From UBA2638 sp046293135 (GTDB lineage Bacteria; Pseudomonadota; Alphaproteobacteria; Micavibrionales; Micavibrionaceae): a stretch of 64,000 nucleotides of DNA. The stretch spans positions 124,001 through 188,000 of the forward strand of contig JBKBPR010000001.1 of NCBI GenBank assembly GCA_046293135.1, read 5' to 3'. Position 1 is the first letter of the stretch. Each line of letters begins with the position of its first letter. The position numbers and the translations under genes were made by a program. Shown piece after piece: positions 32,429 through 40,851 of this stretch. Below the pieces are notes generated by a model. That model was not told the origin of the DNA and did no database searches. It worked only from the letters and a program-made list of their open reading frames with translations.

Positions 32429-33859
32429 ATGGCGGATTTATTTTTAAAGAGCGATGAAAGTGAGGACGCACCGCCAGCCGAAGCGGGCACGATGGGCGCG
32501 ATGGGTGAGGCGGGTGAGGCGACAAGCAAAGCCAAAGCCGAAGCCGAAGCCGCGCTGAAGCCTTTGGCTGATCGCTTACGCCCGCAAAGCTTGCTGGAAG
32601 TGGTCGGGCAGGATCATTTGATTGGCGAGGGCGCGCCCTTGCGGCGGATGATCGAGGGCGGCGGACGGCTCTCATCGGTGATATTCTGGGGCCCGCCTGG
32701 CTGCGGCAAAACGACACTGGCGCGGATATTATCCCGCGAAAGCCAAATGCATTTTGAACAGATATCAGCGATTTTTTCAGGCGTGGCCGATCTGCGCCGC
32801 GTTTTTGAATCCGCAAGGCTGCGCCACCAAAATGGCCGCTCCACAGTTTTGTTTGTTGATGAAATTCACCGCTTTAACAAATCCCAGCAAGATGCGTTTT
32901 TGCCCGTGATGGAGGACGGCACGATTATTCTGGTCGGCGCAACAACCGAAAACCCGTCATTCGAGTTGAACCCCGCCTTGCTGTCACGGGCGCAAGTTTT
33001 GGTGCTCAAGCGGTTGGAAGATGCGGCGCTGGACAAGCTTTTGCAGCGCGCAGAGGAGGCGTTCGGCGCACCGTTACCGCTCAGCCTTGAGGGACGTGAA
33101 ACGCTCAAGGCGCTGGCCGATGGTGACGGGCGCTATATGCTCTCGCTGGCCGAGCAGATTTACAACGTAACCCGCCTAGAGCGCGCCGATGATGACGGTG
33201 ATGATGATGGCGCGCCTTCACGCGTATTGGAGAGCGAAGATGTGTTGGGCCTGTTGCAAAAACGCGCCCCGATTTACGATAAGGGCGATGAGGCGCATTA
33301 TAATCTGATCTCCGCCTTTCATAAATCTTTGCGCGCCTCTGACGGGGATGCGGCGCTATATTGGATGGCGCGCATGCTGGCAGGGGGCGAGCCGCCCGAA
33401 TATATCCTGCGGCGTATGTTATGCGTGGCTTCGGAAGATATATCGAACGCCGATCCGCAAGCCTTGCAAGTCGCGCTCAATGCGTGGCAAGCCTATGAGC
33501 GCCTTGGCCTGCCCGAAGGGGAGTTGGCGATGGCGCAGGCCTGCACCTATCTGGCGAGTGCGCCCAAATCGAACGCCAGCTATAAGGCCTTTGGCGCGGC
33601 CAAAGCCTTGGCGGGCAAAACAGGCTCGCTGATGCCGCCGCCCCACGCCATGAACGCGCCGACCAAGATGATGAAACAGCAAGGCTATGGGCAGGGTTAT
33701 ATTTACGATCACGACACGGCGGAGGGGTTTTCGGGTCTGTCTTATTTCCCGCAAGACCTGCCCCGCGAGGCGTTTTATCAACCCGTTGAGCGCGGCTTTG
33801 AGCGCGAGATTAAAAAACGCCTTGAATATTGGGACAGGCTGCGCAACCAGAGGCCTTGA
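32429..33859 (+). CDS. rarA: Replication-associated recombination protein RarA (MgsA), AAA+ ATPase
   Basis: A clamp-loader-like AAA+ protein acting at stalled forks and single-strand gaps. ATG 32429 with AAGGA directly upstream is preferred to an upstream frame extension of 23 residues. A charged Glu/Ala-rich N-terminal tail of about 45 residues precedes the RPQSLLEVVGQDHLIG start of the AAA domain. Walker A is GPPGCGKTTLARIL, Walker B FVDEIHRFNKSQQD, sensor 1 GATTENPSFELNPALLSR. The C-terminal region includes the family-typical KSLRASDGDAALYWMARML and FFGPP-like MNAPTKMMKQQGYGQGYIYDHD segments. Confidence 0.95.
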   Translation: MADLFLKSDESEDAPPAEAGTMGAMGEAGEATSKAKAEAEAALKPLADRLRPQSLLEVVGQDHLIGEGAPLRRMIEGGGRLSSVIFWGPPGCGKTTLARILSRESQMHFEQISAIFSGVADLRRVFESARLRHQNGRSTVLFVDEIHRFNKSQQDAFLPVMEDGTIILVGATTENPSFELNPALLSRAQVLVLKRLEDAALDKLLQRAEEAFGAPLPLSLEGRETLKALADGDGRYMLSLAEQIYNVTRLERADDDGDDDGAPSRVLESEDVLGLLQKRAPIYDKGDEAHYNLISAFHKSLRASDGDAALYWMARMLAGGEPPEYILRRMLCVASEDISNADPQALQVALNAWQAYERLGLPEGELAMAQACTYLASAPKSNASYKAFGAAKALAGKTGSLMPPPHAMNAPTKMMKQQGYGQGYIYDHDTAEGFSGLSYFPQDLPREAFYQPVERGFEREIKKRLEYWDRLRNQRP

Positions 33860-33889
33860 TCTAAATTTTTTTCAGTATATCTGAAAGGC

Positions 33890-34810
33890 ATGAAAAATTT
33901 TGATGTCTTTGTCGGAATAGATTGGTCGGGCGCGGAAAAGCCCGTCTATACCCCGACAATTTCCGTGGCCATGAAAGAGGCCGCATCCGAGGGCGTTAAA
34001 TTATTATCCCCGCATAACGGCGAGAAATATTGGAGCCGTCAAACCGTTGGCGATTGGATCAAATCAATCGCACGCGGCCATGATAAATCATTGGCACAAA
34101 AGCGGATTTTGATCGGGATTGATGCCAATTTCGGCTATGCGCATGATATTTTGCAAAAGCAACTTAGAGGTAATCCGAGCGCCTTTGACTTATGGCGGGC
34201 GGTCGAGCGTATCAGCGCCGATAGCCCGAATTATTATGCCGCCGCTTTTGCGCGGGCCTGGCCTGAATATTTTTGGAGTACGGGAACAAAGCCCGATGGT
34301 TTTGCAATGCCGCGTCGCCATACCGAGCAGGCTTGCGGGGAGGCGGGGTTTGGTTGGCCTGAAAGTCCGTTTAAGTTGATTGGCGCAAAACAGGTCGGCA
34401 AAGGCGGCTTGGCGGTGATGCGTCTTGCCCATGATATGAAACGGTTTTGCGGTGATGATGTGTGCATATGGCCGTTTGAAAATGATAAAGCCGATCAGGC
34501 GCATATTGTTATCGCCGAGATATATCCGCGCCAGTTTTTATTGCGGGCGGGGCATGGCTATAAAAAAATTCAAGCGGCACAAACGCAAGAAATGGATCGC
34601 GGATTGGCGTTTTTCGGGTGTCGGTTGGATCAGGGCGGAAAGGTTTTTTCCGATCATGATGCCGATGCCGTTATTTCAGCCGCAGGGTTAAGCTGGTTGT
34701 TTGATCACGGAAAATCCAAGGCGTGTGAGCGTATCACGCGAAATGTGGTTGATTATCTCAACCGCCATAAATCAATCTCTGAGGGGTGGATTTTCGGGGT
34801 CGCCCCCTAA
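33890..34810 (+). CDS. DUF429-like predicted RNase H-fold protein
   Basis: A 306-residue cytoplasmic protein. It has the DUF429-like hallmarks of an RNase H fold: FVGIDWSGAE on strand 1, ILIGIDANFGYAHDIL, a central IVIAEIYPRQFLLRAG, and the acidic SDHDADAVISAAGLSWLFDHG near the C-terminus. Four Asp/Glu (D12, D77-like, E in AEIYP, DxD in DHDAD) could form a metal-binding nuclease site. The biochemical role of the family is not established. It follows rarA by 31 bases on the same strand, so a DNA-repair connection is possible but only by proximity. Confidence 0.65.
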   Translation: MKNFDVFVGIDWSGAEKPVYTPTISVAMKEAASEGVKLLSPHNGEKYWSRQTVGDWIKSIARGHDKSLAQKRILIGIDANFGYAHDILQKQLRGNPSAFDLWRAVERISADSPNYYAAAFARAWPEYFWSTGTKPDGFAMPRRHTEQACGEAGFGWPESPFKLIGAKQVGKGGLAVMRLAHDMKRFCGDDVCIWPFENDKADQAHIVIAEIYPRQFLLRAGHGYKKIQAAQTQEMDRGLAFFGCRLDQGGKVFSDHDADAVISAAGLSWLFDHGKSKACERITRNVVDYLNRHKSISEGWIFGVAP

Positions 34811-34817
34811 GCAGCGC

Positions 34818-35507
34818 CTATTCGCACATAGGCGGAATGTCCAGCGGGCGTGCGTATTGAAGCTGGTCGCCAAATCGCCATACCGGATTGTTCAAATCCA
34901 TAGTTTGATGCTCAAGATCAAAAGAGCCGGCAATACGTCTCCATGCAATAGCCGTGTCTTGGATTGGCGGCGAGGCGTTATCATGGCTTTCAATGGTTTC
35001 TAAAATGCTCAACATTTGATTGGAATGAAAGCGAAGGAAGTTGCTTGTTCTTAGCACGCGATCTTCAGGATAGAATGTCGCAAATGCATCTGTCCGATCT
35101 AAAAGAGATGTTGCCATAATTGTAATGTTTCGTTCTGCGAATATATCCAATAAATTATGAGCGGCCTCTAAATCTGACATATTCGTCGTAACGGCAAGGT
35201 TTTGAATGGCTCGTTCTGTTTGCTGGCCTACGGGGGGTGAAAATGAAAATCTCCGATCAACCGTTTCGGGGCAAAGCGCACGCACGGCCTCGCCGGCCTG
35301 ATGGGCGCGGACGAAAATCCCAAGAACGCCTCTATCACTGTCGGCCGCTTCCCCGATGGCTCTTTGAAGGCGCTCGTTCTCTTGCTTTAGATCGGAAATG
35401 ACGGCTTCTTTTGCAAAGTGGAATTGGGCCGATGCTCCGATGCTTGCTATGACTGTGCCTGCCGCCAAACCGAAGGCAACGATTGAAGATTTAGAGATTG
35501 AGCCCAT
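34818..35507 (-). CDS. Hypothetical membrane-anchored protein, 229 aa
   Basis: An N-terminal hydrophobic anchor or signal (SIVAFGLAAGTVIASIGASAQF) is followed by a coiled coil (VISDLKQENERLQRAIGEAA). A helical domain with two cysteines follows (ALCPETVD and the terminal PMCE). No family is recognised. It is convergent with the DUF429-like gene and shares no operon with a known function. Confidence 0.65.
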   Translation of the reverse strand: MGSISKSSIVAFGLAAGTVIASIGASAQFHFAKEAVISDLKQENERLQRAIGEAADSDRGVLGIFVRAHQAGEAVRALCPETVDRRFSFSPPVGQQTERAIQNLAVTTNMSDLEAAHNLLDIFAERNITIMATSLLDRTDAFATFYPEDRVLRTSNFLRFHSNQMLSILETIESHDNASPPIQDTAIAWRRIAGSFDLEHQTMDLNNPVWRFGDQLQYARPLDIPPMCE

Positions 35508-35613
35508 GATTATATGTCCTTGAAAATTTTTTTAATCAATAATCTGGAGTATATGTAAACAGCAAACATGCCACTGTCAAATAATTATAGAAAAATATTA
35601 TTCTTATTGCGGT

Positions 35614-36558
35614 TTATACATTATCCGGCATAGGAGCTTTGAGCCTCTGACCTTCATTGAAAATCAGGTATAGCCCGCTGCTGATGATAATGGCCGTACC
35701 GAAAAGCATCCAGATATCGGGAATATCGCTGAAAATAAGATAGCCGAACAAAATGCCCCAGATCATTTCGGTATAGAGGAACGGGGCGACGGTCGCGGCC
35801 TGCGCGATCCTGAACGCCAATGAAACGCATAATATACCTGTGCCGGATAACAATGCGATCAGAAAGAAAAACGGGGCGTGTTCAAGCGGGATGGGTTTGA
35901 AGCTGACGAATTCTAGCTCTCCCGTCGTGATGAAAATGCGGAAATCCGGCATTCCGAAAAACAGCACAAAGGGCAGCGTAAATAAAAACGTGCCAAACAT
36001 AGGGTAAAAGGCGAGAATAAACGGGCTGCAGCTTTTGAGCGAGCGAGCGCTGACGAACATCAGGGCGATAAACACTGCCGCCGTCAACGGCAACAAAAGC
36101 TCTACTTTGAGAGATGTGGCGGAAGGTTGAAGAATGACCAGAACACCCAAGAACCCTATAATGATTGCGCCCCACCGCTTTGCGGACACATATTCCTTAT
36201 AAATAAAAATCGCAATTAAGGCGGCAAAAAACGGTTTGGCGAAAATCATCGCATAGACATTGGCGAGCGAAAGCATAATGAAGCTTGTGAAAACCAGAAG
36301 ACTGCAACCGACATTCATCACAGCGCGCATGATGTGGATCGGCAGCTCGCGCCGCGTGTTCCAGCCCTGCCAGCCGCCGAGAAAATGCGAGCACAAGATC
36401 AGCAATATCCCCGCCAGCGAGGTTTGGATGGACATAACCTGTAGCGCGGGGTAATGCGGCGCGATATATTTCACCGCCGTATCGCTGAAGGCAAATGCGG
36501 TATATCCGCCCAAACCGAGCAGCATTCCCTTTTGATTGGTTGTGAGTTGTGAGATCAT
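35614..36558 (-). CDS. EamA/RhaT-family (DMT) transporter
   Basis: A ten-helix inner-membrane permease of the drug/metabolite transporter superfamily. It is about 314 residues from ATG 36558, just before the first helix MLLGLGGYTAFAFSDTAVKYI; the frame extends 54 codons upstream but with no transporter character. Two EamA halves are visible, the second ending in FLYTEMIWGILFGYLIFSDIPDIWMLFGTAIIISSGLYLI. The substrate is unknown. It is divergent from crcB with a gap of about 48 bases. Confidence 0.9.
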   Translation of the reverse strand: MISQLTTNQKGMLLGLGGYTAFAFSDTAVKYIAPHYPALQVMSIQTSLAGILLILCSHFLGGWQGWNTRRELPIHIMRAVMNVGCSLLVFTSFIMLSLANVYAMIFAKPFFAALIAIFIYKEYVSAKRWGAIIIGFLGVLVILQPSATSLKVELLLPLTAAVFIALMFVSARSLKSCSPFILAFYPMFGTFLFTLPFVLFFGMPDFRIFITTGELEFVSFKPIPLEHAPFFFLIALLSGTGILCVSLAFRIAQAATVAPFLYTEMIWGILFGYLIFSDIPDIWMLFGTAIIISSGLYLIFNEGQRLKAPMPDNV

Positions 36559-36605
36559 CGGAAAGTTGATATACAAATCCCGTCCGTATGGGAAGGAAAT
36601 CTTGC

Positions 36606-36989
36606 ATGATGATGTTAAATTTTGCGGCTGTGGCTTTGGGCGGCGCTCTGGGCGCCAGTTTGCGCCATGGCGTGAATGTCTTGATGATGAAGGCGCATGG
36701 CGGTTTTCCGTATTGGACATTTGCCGTAAATGTGTCGGGGTCTTTTGCGATGGGGCTGCTGATTGCCGCCCTTGCCCACGGGCTTGAGATGCCGCAGCAT
36801 TGGAAGCTGTTTTGTATGACCGGCGTTTTGGGCGGTTACACGACCTTTTCGGCCTTTTCGATGGATGCGGTGGCCTTGATGGAGCGCGGCGATTTTACCG
36901 GTGCGGCTTTGTATATTCTGGGCAGTGTCGCCCTTTCGCTTTTGGGGCTGTTTGTGGGGATGATTTTGATGCGGGCGGTGATGGCATGA
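36606..36989 (+). CDS. crcB: Fluoride channel CrcB/Fluc
   Basis: A small four-helix inner-membrane channel exporting fluoride, working as a dual-topology dimer. It is 127 residues from ATG 36606 (AAGGA about 8 bases upstream). Signature residues are GGALGASLRHGVN (conserved Gly-Arg), FPYWTFAVNVSGSFAMGLLI (pore Asn) and GVLGGYTTFSAFSMDA (the TTFS-motif with the Phe box). No fluoride riboswitch-like sequence is seen in the short leader. Its stop overlaps the start of the pseudouridine synthase gene (ATGA). Confidence 0.96.
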   Translation: MMMLNFAAVALGGALGASLRHGVNVLMMKAHGGFPYWTFAVNVSGSFAMGLLIAALAHGLEMPQHWKLFCMTGVLGGYTTFSAFSMDAVALMERGDFTGAALYILGSVALSLLGLFVGMILMRAVMA

Positions 36990-38002
36990 GCAGTGCAGAT
37001 GTAAGGATTATCAGTGTTTCGGAAGATGAGGACGGTCAGCGCCTTGATCGTTGGATCAAACGTCACGCCCCCGATCTGCCCTATGTTCTGGTGCAAAAAT
37101 TATTGCGCAAGGGACAGATCAGGGTTTCCGGCAAGCGCGCCAAGCCCGAAACGCGGCTGGAGATCGGGCAAGAGGTCAGATTGCCGCCGCGCGGCGATAA
37201 TCAAAGCGCTGCCGCTGCCTTGCGCTCGGCAACTCTCAGCGATAAGGACAAGGCGCTGATTAAATCGCTGGTGATTTATGATGACGGCGAGATTTTGGCG
37301 ATCAATAAACCGCACGGCATGGCTGTGCAAGGCGGTACAAAAACCACTCAGCATATTGACGGGATGCTGGAGGCTCTGGCCGATAAAAAGGGCGTCAAGC
37401 CGCGTTTGGTTCACCGTCTGGATAAAGATACGAGCGGGGTGCTGCTGCTGGCGCGCTCAGCAAAAACCGCCACGGCTCTGGGCAATCTTTTCAAAGGCCG
37501 TGACATTCGCAAGATATACTGGGCGCTGGTTTCGCCTGTGCCGGAGATTTATGACGGCACGATCAAAGCACCCTTGATCAAGGCGGGCGGTTCGAATAAG
37601 GAGCGGATGCGCGTTGATTTCGAAACGGGCAAACAGGCGATCACCGAATATAAGGTTCTGGATATTGCCGGAAGCGATGCCGCCTTTATCGCATTTTGGC
37701 CGCGCACAGGCCGCACCCACCAGATTAGAGCCCATGCCGAATATATGGGCTGTCCGATCCTTGGCGACCGCAAATATGCCCGCCGCGATATTGAGCATGA
37801 GCATGAGCAGATTGATCTGGACTCCCTTACTCTCTCAAAGCGGCTGCATTTGCACGCACAACGGGTCATTTTCGCCAGCCCGCTGACGGGGAAAATGATC
37901 GATATTAGCGCGCCGCTACCGCCCGAATTGGTCAAAAGCTGGAAGGCGCTGGGCTTTTCGTCAAAAATGCGGGATGACCCGTTCGAGATGCTGAAGGTCT
38001 GA
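36986..38002 (+). CDS. rluC: RluC/RluD-family 23S rRNA pseudouridine synthase
   Basis: Isomerises uridine in 23S rRNA. It is 338 residues from ATG 36986, which overlaps the crcB stop. An N-terminal S4 domain (QRLDRWIKRHAPDLPYVLVQKLLRKGQIRVSGKRA) leads to the catalytic domain. The nucleophile Asp is in LVHRLDKDTSGVLLLARS, and IAFWPRTGRTHQIRAHAEYMGCPILGDRKY is the second family block. The S4 domain and the crcB-adjacent position fit RluC (U955/2504/2580 in E. coli numbering), but RluD cannot be excluded. Confidence 0.9.
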   Translation: MSSADVRIISVSEDEDGQRLDRWIKRHAPDLPYVLVQKLLRKGQIRVSGKRAKPETRLEIGQEVRLPPRGDNQSAAAALRSATLSDKDKALIKSLVIYDDGEILAINKPHGMAVQGGTKTTQHIDGMLEALADKKGVKPRLVHRLDKDTSGVLLLARSAKTATALGNLFKGRDIRKIYWALVSPVPEIYDGTIKAPLIKAGGSNKERMRVDFETGKQAITEYKVLDIAGSDAAFIAFWPRTGRTHQIRAHAEYMGCPILGDRKYARRDIEHEHEQIDLDSLTLSKRLHLHAQRVIFASPLTGKMIDISAPLPPELVKSWKALGFSSKMRDDPFEMLKV

Positions 38003-38025
38003 GCGAAGCTTTCCAGACTACAGGC

Positions 38026-38050
38026 TATAGGGTTTAGGGTTTAGGGTTTT
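38026..38050. repeat. Three copies of GGGTTTA, telomere-like heptamer
   Basis: TATAGGGTTTAGGGTTTAG followed by GGTTTT: three direct heptamers, identical to the plant-type telomere unit, in the 113-base gap before the AsmA-like gene. It is almost certainly a chance microsatellite. Confidence 0.6.
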
Positions 38051-38115
38051 GAGCGCAGGAAATATCCTTTATGATAATGTGGTTGAATTGATTTTGGATC
38101 AGGATTGGTGAAAAT

Positions 38116-39453
38116 ATGACAGAGCAGCAGCAAGAGCCGATTACAGGTGAGCCGAAAAAGGGCGGCTGTCTATCGCTTATTATCAAGTTTTTTATATTCT
38201 TGGTTTTATTGGGCGCGGTGATGATTATGGTACTCTCTGCGCTTGGCGGCAAAAATGACGCGCTCAAAGATTCGATTGAACAGTTTTTAGGGCAGCGTTT
38301 TGGCGGCACGGCAACAATTGATACGTTGCACCAAATGACGTTCTATCCTTATATCGGCGCGGATTTTGAGGGTATTCGTATCTCAAGGGGCGATGGCGAT
38401 ACGCAAATGGTTATGCGTGCCGACCGTATGAGTGCGGCCATCGGATTTTGGGATGTTGCCTTTGGAACGGGCAAGATCAGGACTTTGCGCGTTGATAATC
38501 TGCTCGCAGTGCCGGGAACGCTTATGAATAGGGGCGTGACGATTAACCGCTTTGCCCTGATTGATGAAGGTGATCGCGCCTTTTTGCGGGGCGATGGGAA
38601 AATTGCCAGTGATGCGTTCCGTTTCGAAGCGGAAATGCGAAAAAGCGGGCAAGGCAAACGCCGCAAATATTATTTCGGTGATGAACGTCCGTTTTCTATG
38701 CAATGGGGCGCATTGCAGGTGAGCGGGATTATCCGCAATATGACGAGCGATCAGCTCGAAATTCATGACTTTTTACTGCATGACGGGGCGGCGGCAAAAC
38801 TATCAGGGCGGCTTGATGTTTTCCACGGTGGCGGGTATCGCGTGAAATTGCAAGGGGAGCTAAATTTTGCGGGGGGCAGTGTTTTATATCCCGATATTTT
38901 ATTTGATATGGACAGGCAAGACCCGCAAGTATCGGGCGCGCTTGATTTCACGCCGCTGAATAGTTCTGATCTCGATCAATATGCGGCCTTTAAACATGTG
39001 ATTGATTTTGTGTCGGGCGCGTTGTTGGAGGAGGGCTCTGGCGCTGCGGCTGCGCGAGGGCAAAACAGAACGCAAAACCAGCGGACGAAAAAACCCTTGA
39101 GCGGTACAGTGCATATTCTCTCCGGCATGGTTGAGCGCCCGCATCGTTTGATGACCAATGCCGCTGCGTTCCCCGATCTGGCGCAGCGCAGCGAAGCGAC
39201 ATGTATGATTGCGGCGCTGGATATTGCCGAAGGGGCGGCGGATGTGTCCGAATTTTATCTGCGCTTCGCCGAGGGGCAGGCTGTGCGTCATAGAGGCCAT
39301 TTTGATTTTGACACGGGGCTGTTGACGCTTGCGAGTGGCGATGCGGCGGCGGATGATAGCGAGCGGGTTGGCACGCAAACGAGTGAGGCGATTTTCCTTG
39401 AAACGCTGCGCCGTGATCTCGGCCTTGGCCGCGCGCATCCGTGTTTTGAATAG
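38116..39453 (+). CDS. AsmA-like membrane-anchored protein, 445 aa
   Basis: A short cytoplasmic N-terminus leads to one membrane helix (SLIIKFFIFLVLLGAVMIMVLSAL, residues 20-43). A large periplasmic beta-rich region follows, with repeated patterns like those of AsmA/TamB-type proteins (VMRADRMSAAIGFWDVAFGTGKIRTLRVDNLLAV; LSGRLDVFHGGGYRVKLQGELNFAGG). Such proteins are linked to lipid transport between membranes. It is shorter than AsmA and lacks a clear C-terminal AsmA_2 signature, so the assignment is tentative. It lies 17 bases upstream of the ATP12-like gene. Confidence 0.7.
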   Translation: MTEQQQEPITGEPKKGGCLSLIIKFFIFLVLLGAVMIMVLSALGGKNDALKDSIEQFLGQRFGGTATIDTLHQMTFYPYIGADFEGIRISRGDGDTQMVMRADRMSAAIGFWDVAFGTGKIRTLRVDNLLAVPGTLMNRGVTINRFALIDEGDRAFLRGDGKIASDAFRFEAEMRKSGQGKRRKYYFGDERPFSMQWGALQVSGIIRNMTSDQLEIHDFLLHDGAAAKLSGRLDVFHGGGYRVKLQGELNFAGGSVLYPDILFDMDRQDPQVSGALDFTPLNSSDLDQYAAFKHVIDFVSGALLEEGSGAAAARGQNRTQNQRTKKPLSGTVHILSGMVERPHRLMTNAAAFPDLAQRSEATCMIAALDIAEGAADVSEFYLRFAEGQAVRHRGHFDFDTGLLTLASGDAAADDSERVGTQTSEAIFLETLRRDLGLGRAHPCFE

Positions 39454-39470
39454 AAGGCATCGATTGAATC

Positions 39471-40193
39471 ATGAAGCGCTTTTATGAAACAGTATCCGTG
39501 AAAAAGGCCGAAGACGGCGTTGGTACGGGTGCTGGTTATACGATCATGCTGGACGGCAAGCCCGTCAAAACGCCATCGAAGAATTTGATGGTTGTGCCGA
39601 ATTTGCCGTTGGCTGAAATGGTGGCGGCGGAATGGGTTGAGCAGGAAACACATATCCTTACCGATACCATGCCGCTGACGCAGCTTGTGAATACGCGCAT
39701 TGAGAAGATTGCCCAAGAGCGCACGGCGCTGGAAGCGCAGATATTGAAATATATCGATACGGATTTGTTATGTTACCGCGCCGATGCGCCCGAAGAGCTG
39801 GTGGCGCGGCAATCGGTTTTGTGGCAAAAGCCGCTTGATTGGTATGCGGAATATGCGGGGCATCGCTTTGCGGTGACGGACGGGCTGAAGGCGCTCAAGC
39901 AACCTGCGGCGATCCACCAGCATATCGCGGCGGATATCGCTGCGCTGGATATTGACCGCTTTACGGTGCTGCAAATGCTTGTGCCGCTATTCGGGTCGGC
40001 CGTGCTGGCGCTGGCGTTTTTGCATGGCGCGCAAAATGCCGATGATGTGATGGCCTGCTGCTTTTTGGAGGAGGATTACAAATTTGATTTGTATAATGAG
40101 CAGCTCCATGGCGGCGACCCGCTGACCGAAAAAAAGCGCGCCGCTATGCGCCGTGATGTCGAAGCCGCGCAGGATTATCTTGATACGTTATAG
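39471..40193 (+). CDS. ATP12-family F1-ATPase assembly chaperone
   Basis: ATP12 chaperones bind the F1 alpha subunit during ATP synthase assembly and occur in mitochondria and alphaproteobacteria. The 240-residue protein opens with KRFYETVSVKKAEDGVGTGAGYTIMLDGKPVKTPSKNLMVVPN, followed by AEWVEQETHILTDTMPLTQLVNTRIE and YIDTDLLCYRADAPEELVARQSVLWQKPLDWYAE, all hallmarks of the family. The C-terminus includes LALAFLHGAQNADDVMACCFLEEDYK. It supports an alphaproteobacterial source for the window. Confidence 0.95.
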   Translation: MKRFYETVSVKKAEDGVGTGAGYTIMLDGKPVKTPSKNLMVVPNLPLAEMVAAEWVEQETHILTDTMPLTQLVNTRIEKIAQERTALEAQILKYIDTDLLCYRADAPEELVARQSVLWQKPLDWYAEYAGHRFAVTDGLKALKQPAAIHQHIAADIAALDIDRFTVLQMLVPLFGSAVLALAFLHGAQNADDVMACCFLEEDYKFDLYNEQLHGGDPLTEKKRAAMRRDVEAAQDYLDTL

Positions 40194-40220
40194 GGTGGTG
40201 TCGCCCTAAAGTTGGGTTTT

Positions 40221-40783
40221 TTAAAACCAGATTTTCGGATCAGCGATGCGGTAGCCCTTGGCGGCGCGGGAAATGCCGCGCACTAAACGCACCGTGAAAT
40301 ACAGCAAGATCGGTATAATCGCAATCCCGCCCGAAACCAGCAACAGGTTGAAATTGTCATTGATGAAGCTGTTGAAGCATGGTTCCACCAAAATCATAGC
40401 GTCTTCGAAACTCGCTTCGGCCGCCCAGTTAAGGCCGCGCATTTGTATCTCCTCGGCACAAGGGGCGAAGGCGACGTAATCAAGGAATTGCACCATATAA
40501 AGCGAGGCCAGCCCGACGGTCACAACCGAAAAGAACGAGCCGATCCAGATCGTGCGGATGATATAGGTTGTATGATTGCAGGCCAGCCCGTTCGGATCGT
40601 TTTTGGAGCGAATGACATAGGCGGCGATCAGCACTCCGAAAAAAAAAACAGCGCCAGCGCTCCGGCGATTAGCTGCGGCACGAGCGTCAAAGCCAGCGAA
40701 ACGATAAGCGCGGAATATAAATTTATAACCGTTTTTTTCTCTGGGTCGGGGCTACCGGATGGGGAAAGCGGGTGATTGGACAT
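40221..40783 (-). pseudogene. DUF4870-like membrane protein gene split by a homopolymer frameshift
   Basis: Two adjoining frames together encode one protein. Upstream (ATG 40783): PEKKTVINLYSALIVSLALTLVPQLIAGALALFFF. Downstream (to 40221): GVLIAAYVIRSKNDPNGLACNHTTYIIRTIWIG, then two more helices and a basic tail. This is the small four-helix DUF4870-type layout, with Tyr/Arg/Thr-Ile-Trp-Ile-Gly after the second helix. The junction lies at a run of ten T on the coding strand (40639-40648). With ten T the frame ends at SEC-stop; adding one T or removing two restores FFGVLIAAYV. It may be a sequencing error, a real pseudogene, phase variation or slippage. Confidence 0.75.
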
Positions 40784-40851
40784 GATGCGCGGGCTACTTT
40801 TTTGTATGATTTGTGTAAAGGCTGACAACGCTTTACTTTGATATAGACAGT

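Noticed and set aside
36558..36606. Possible fluoride riboswitch before crcB
   Set aside because: The leader is only about 50 bases and shows none of the conserved pseudoknot motif, so I could not support it.
36800..36985. An upstream extension of the pseudouridine synthase frame through crcB
   Set aside because: The extension overlaps crcB in another frame, and the S4 domain starts directly after ATG 36986, which overlaps the crcB stop.
38026..38050. Telomere-like heptamer repeat as a functional element
   Set aside because: Only three copies in a bacterial intergenic gap, so chance is the simplest explanation; it is listed only as a repeat.
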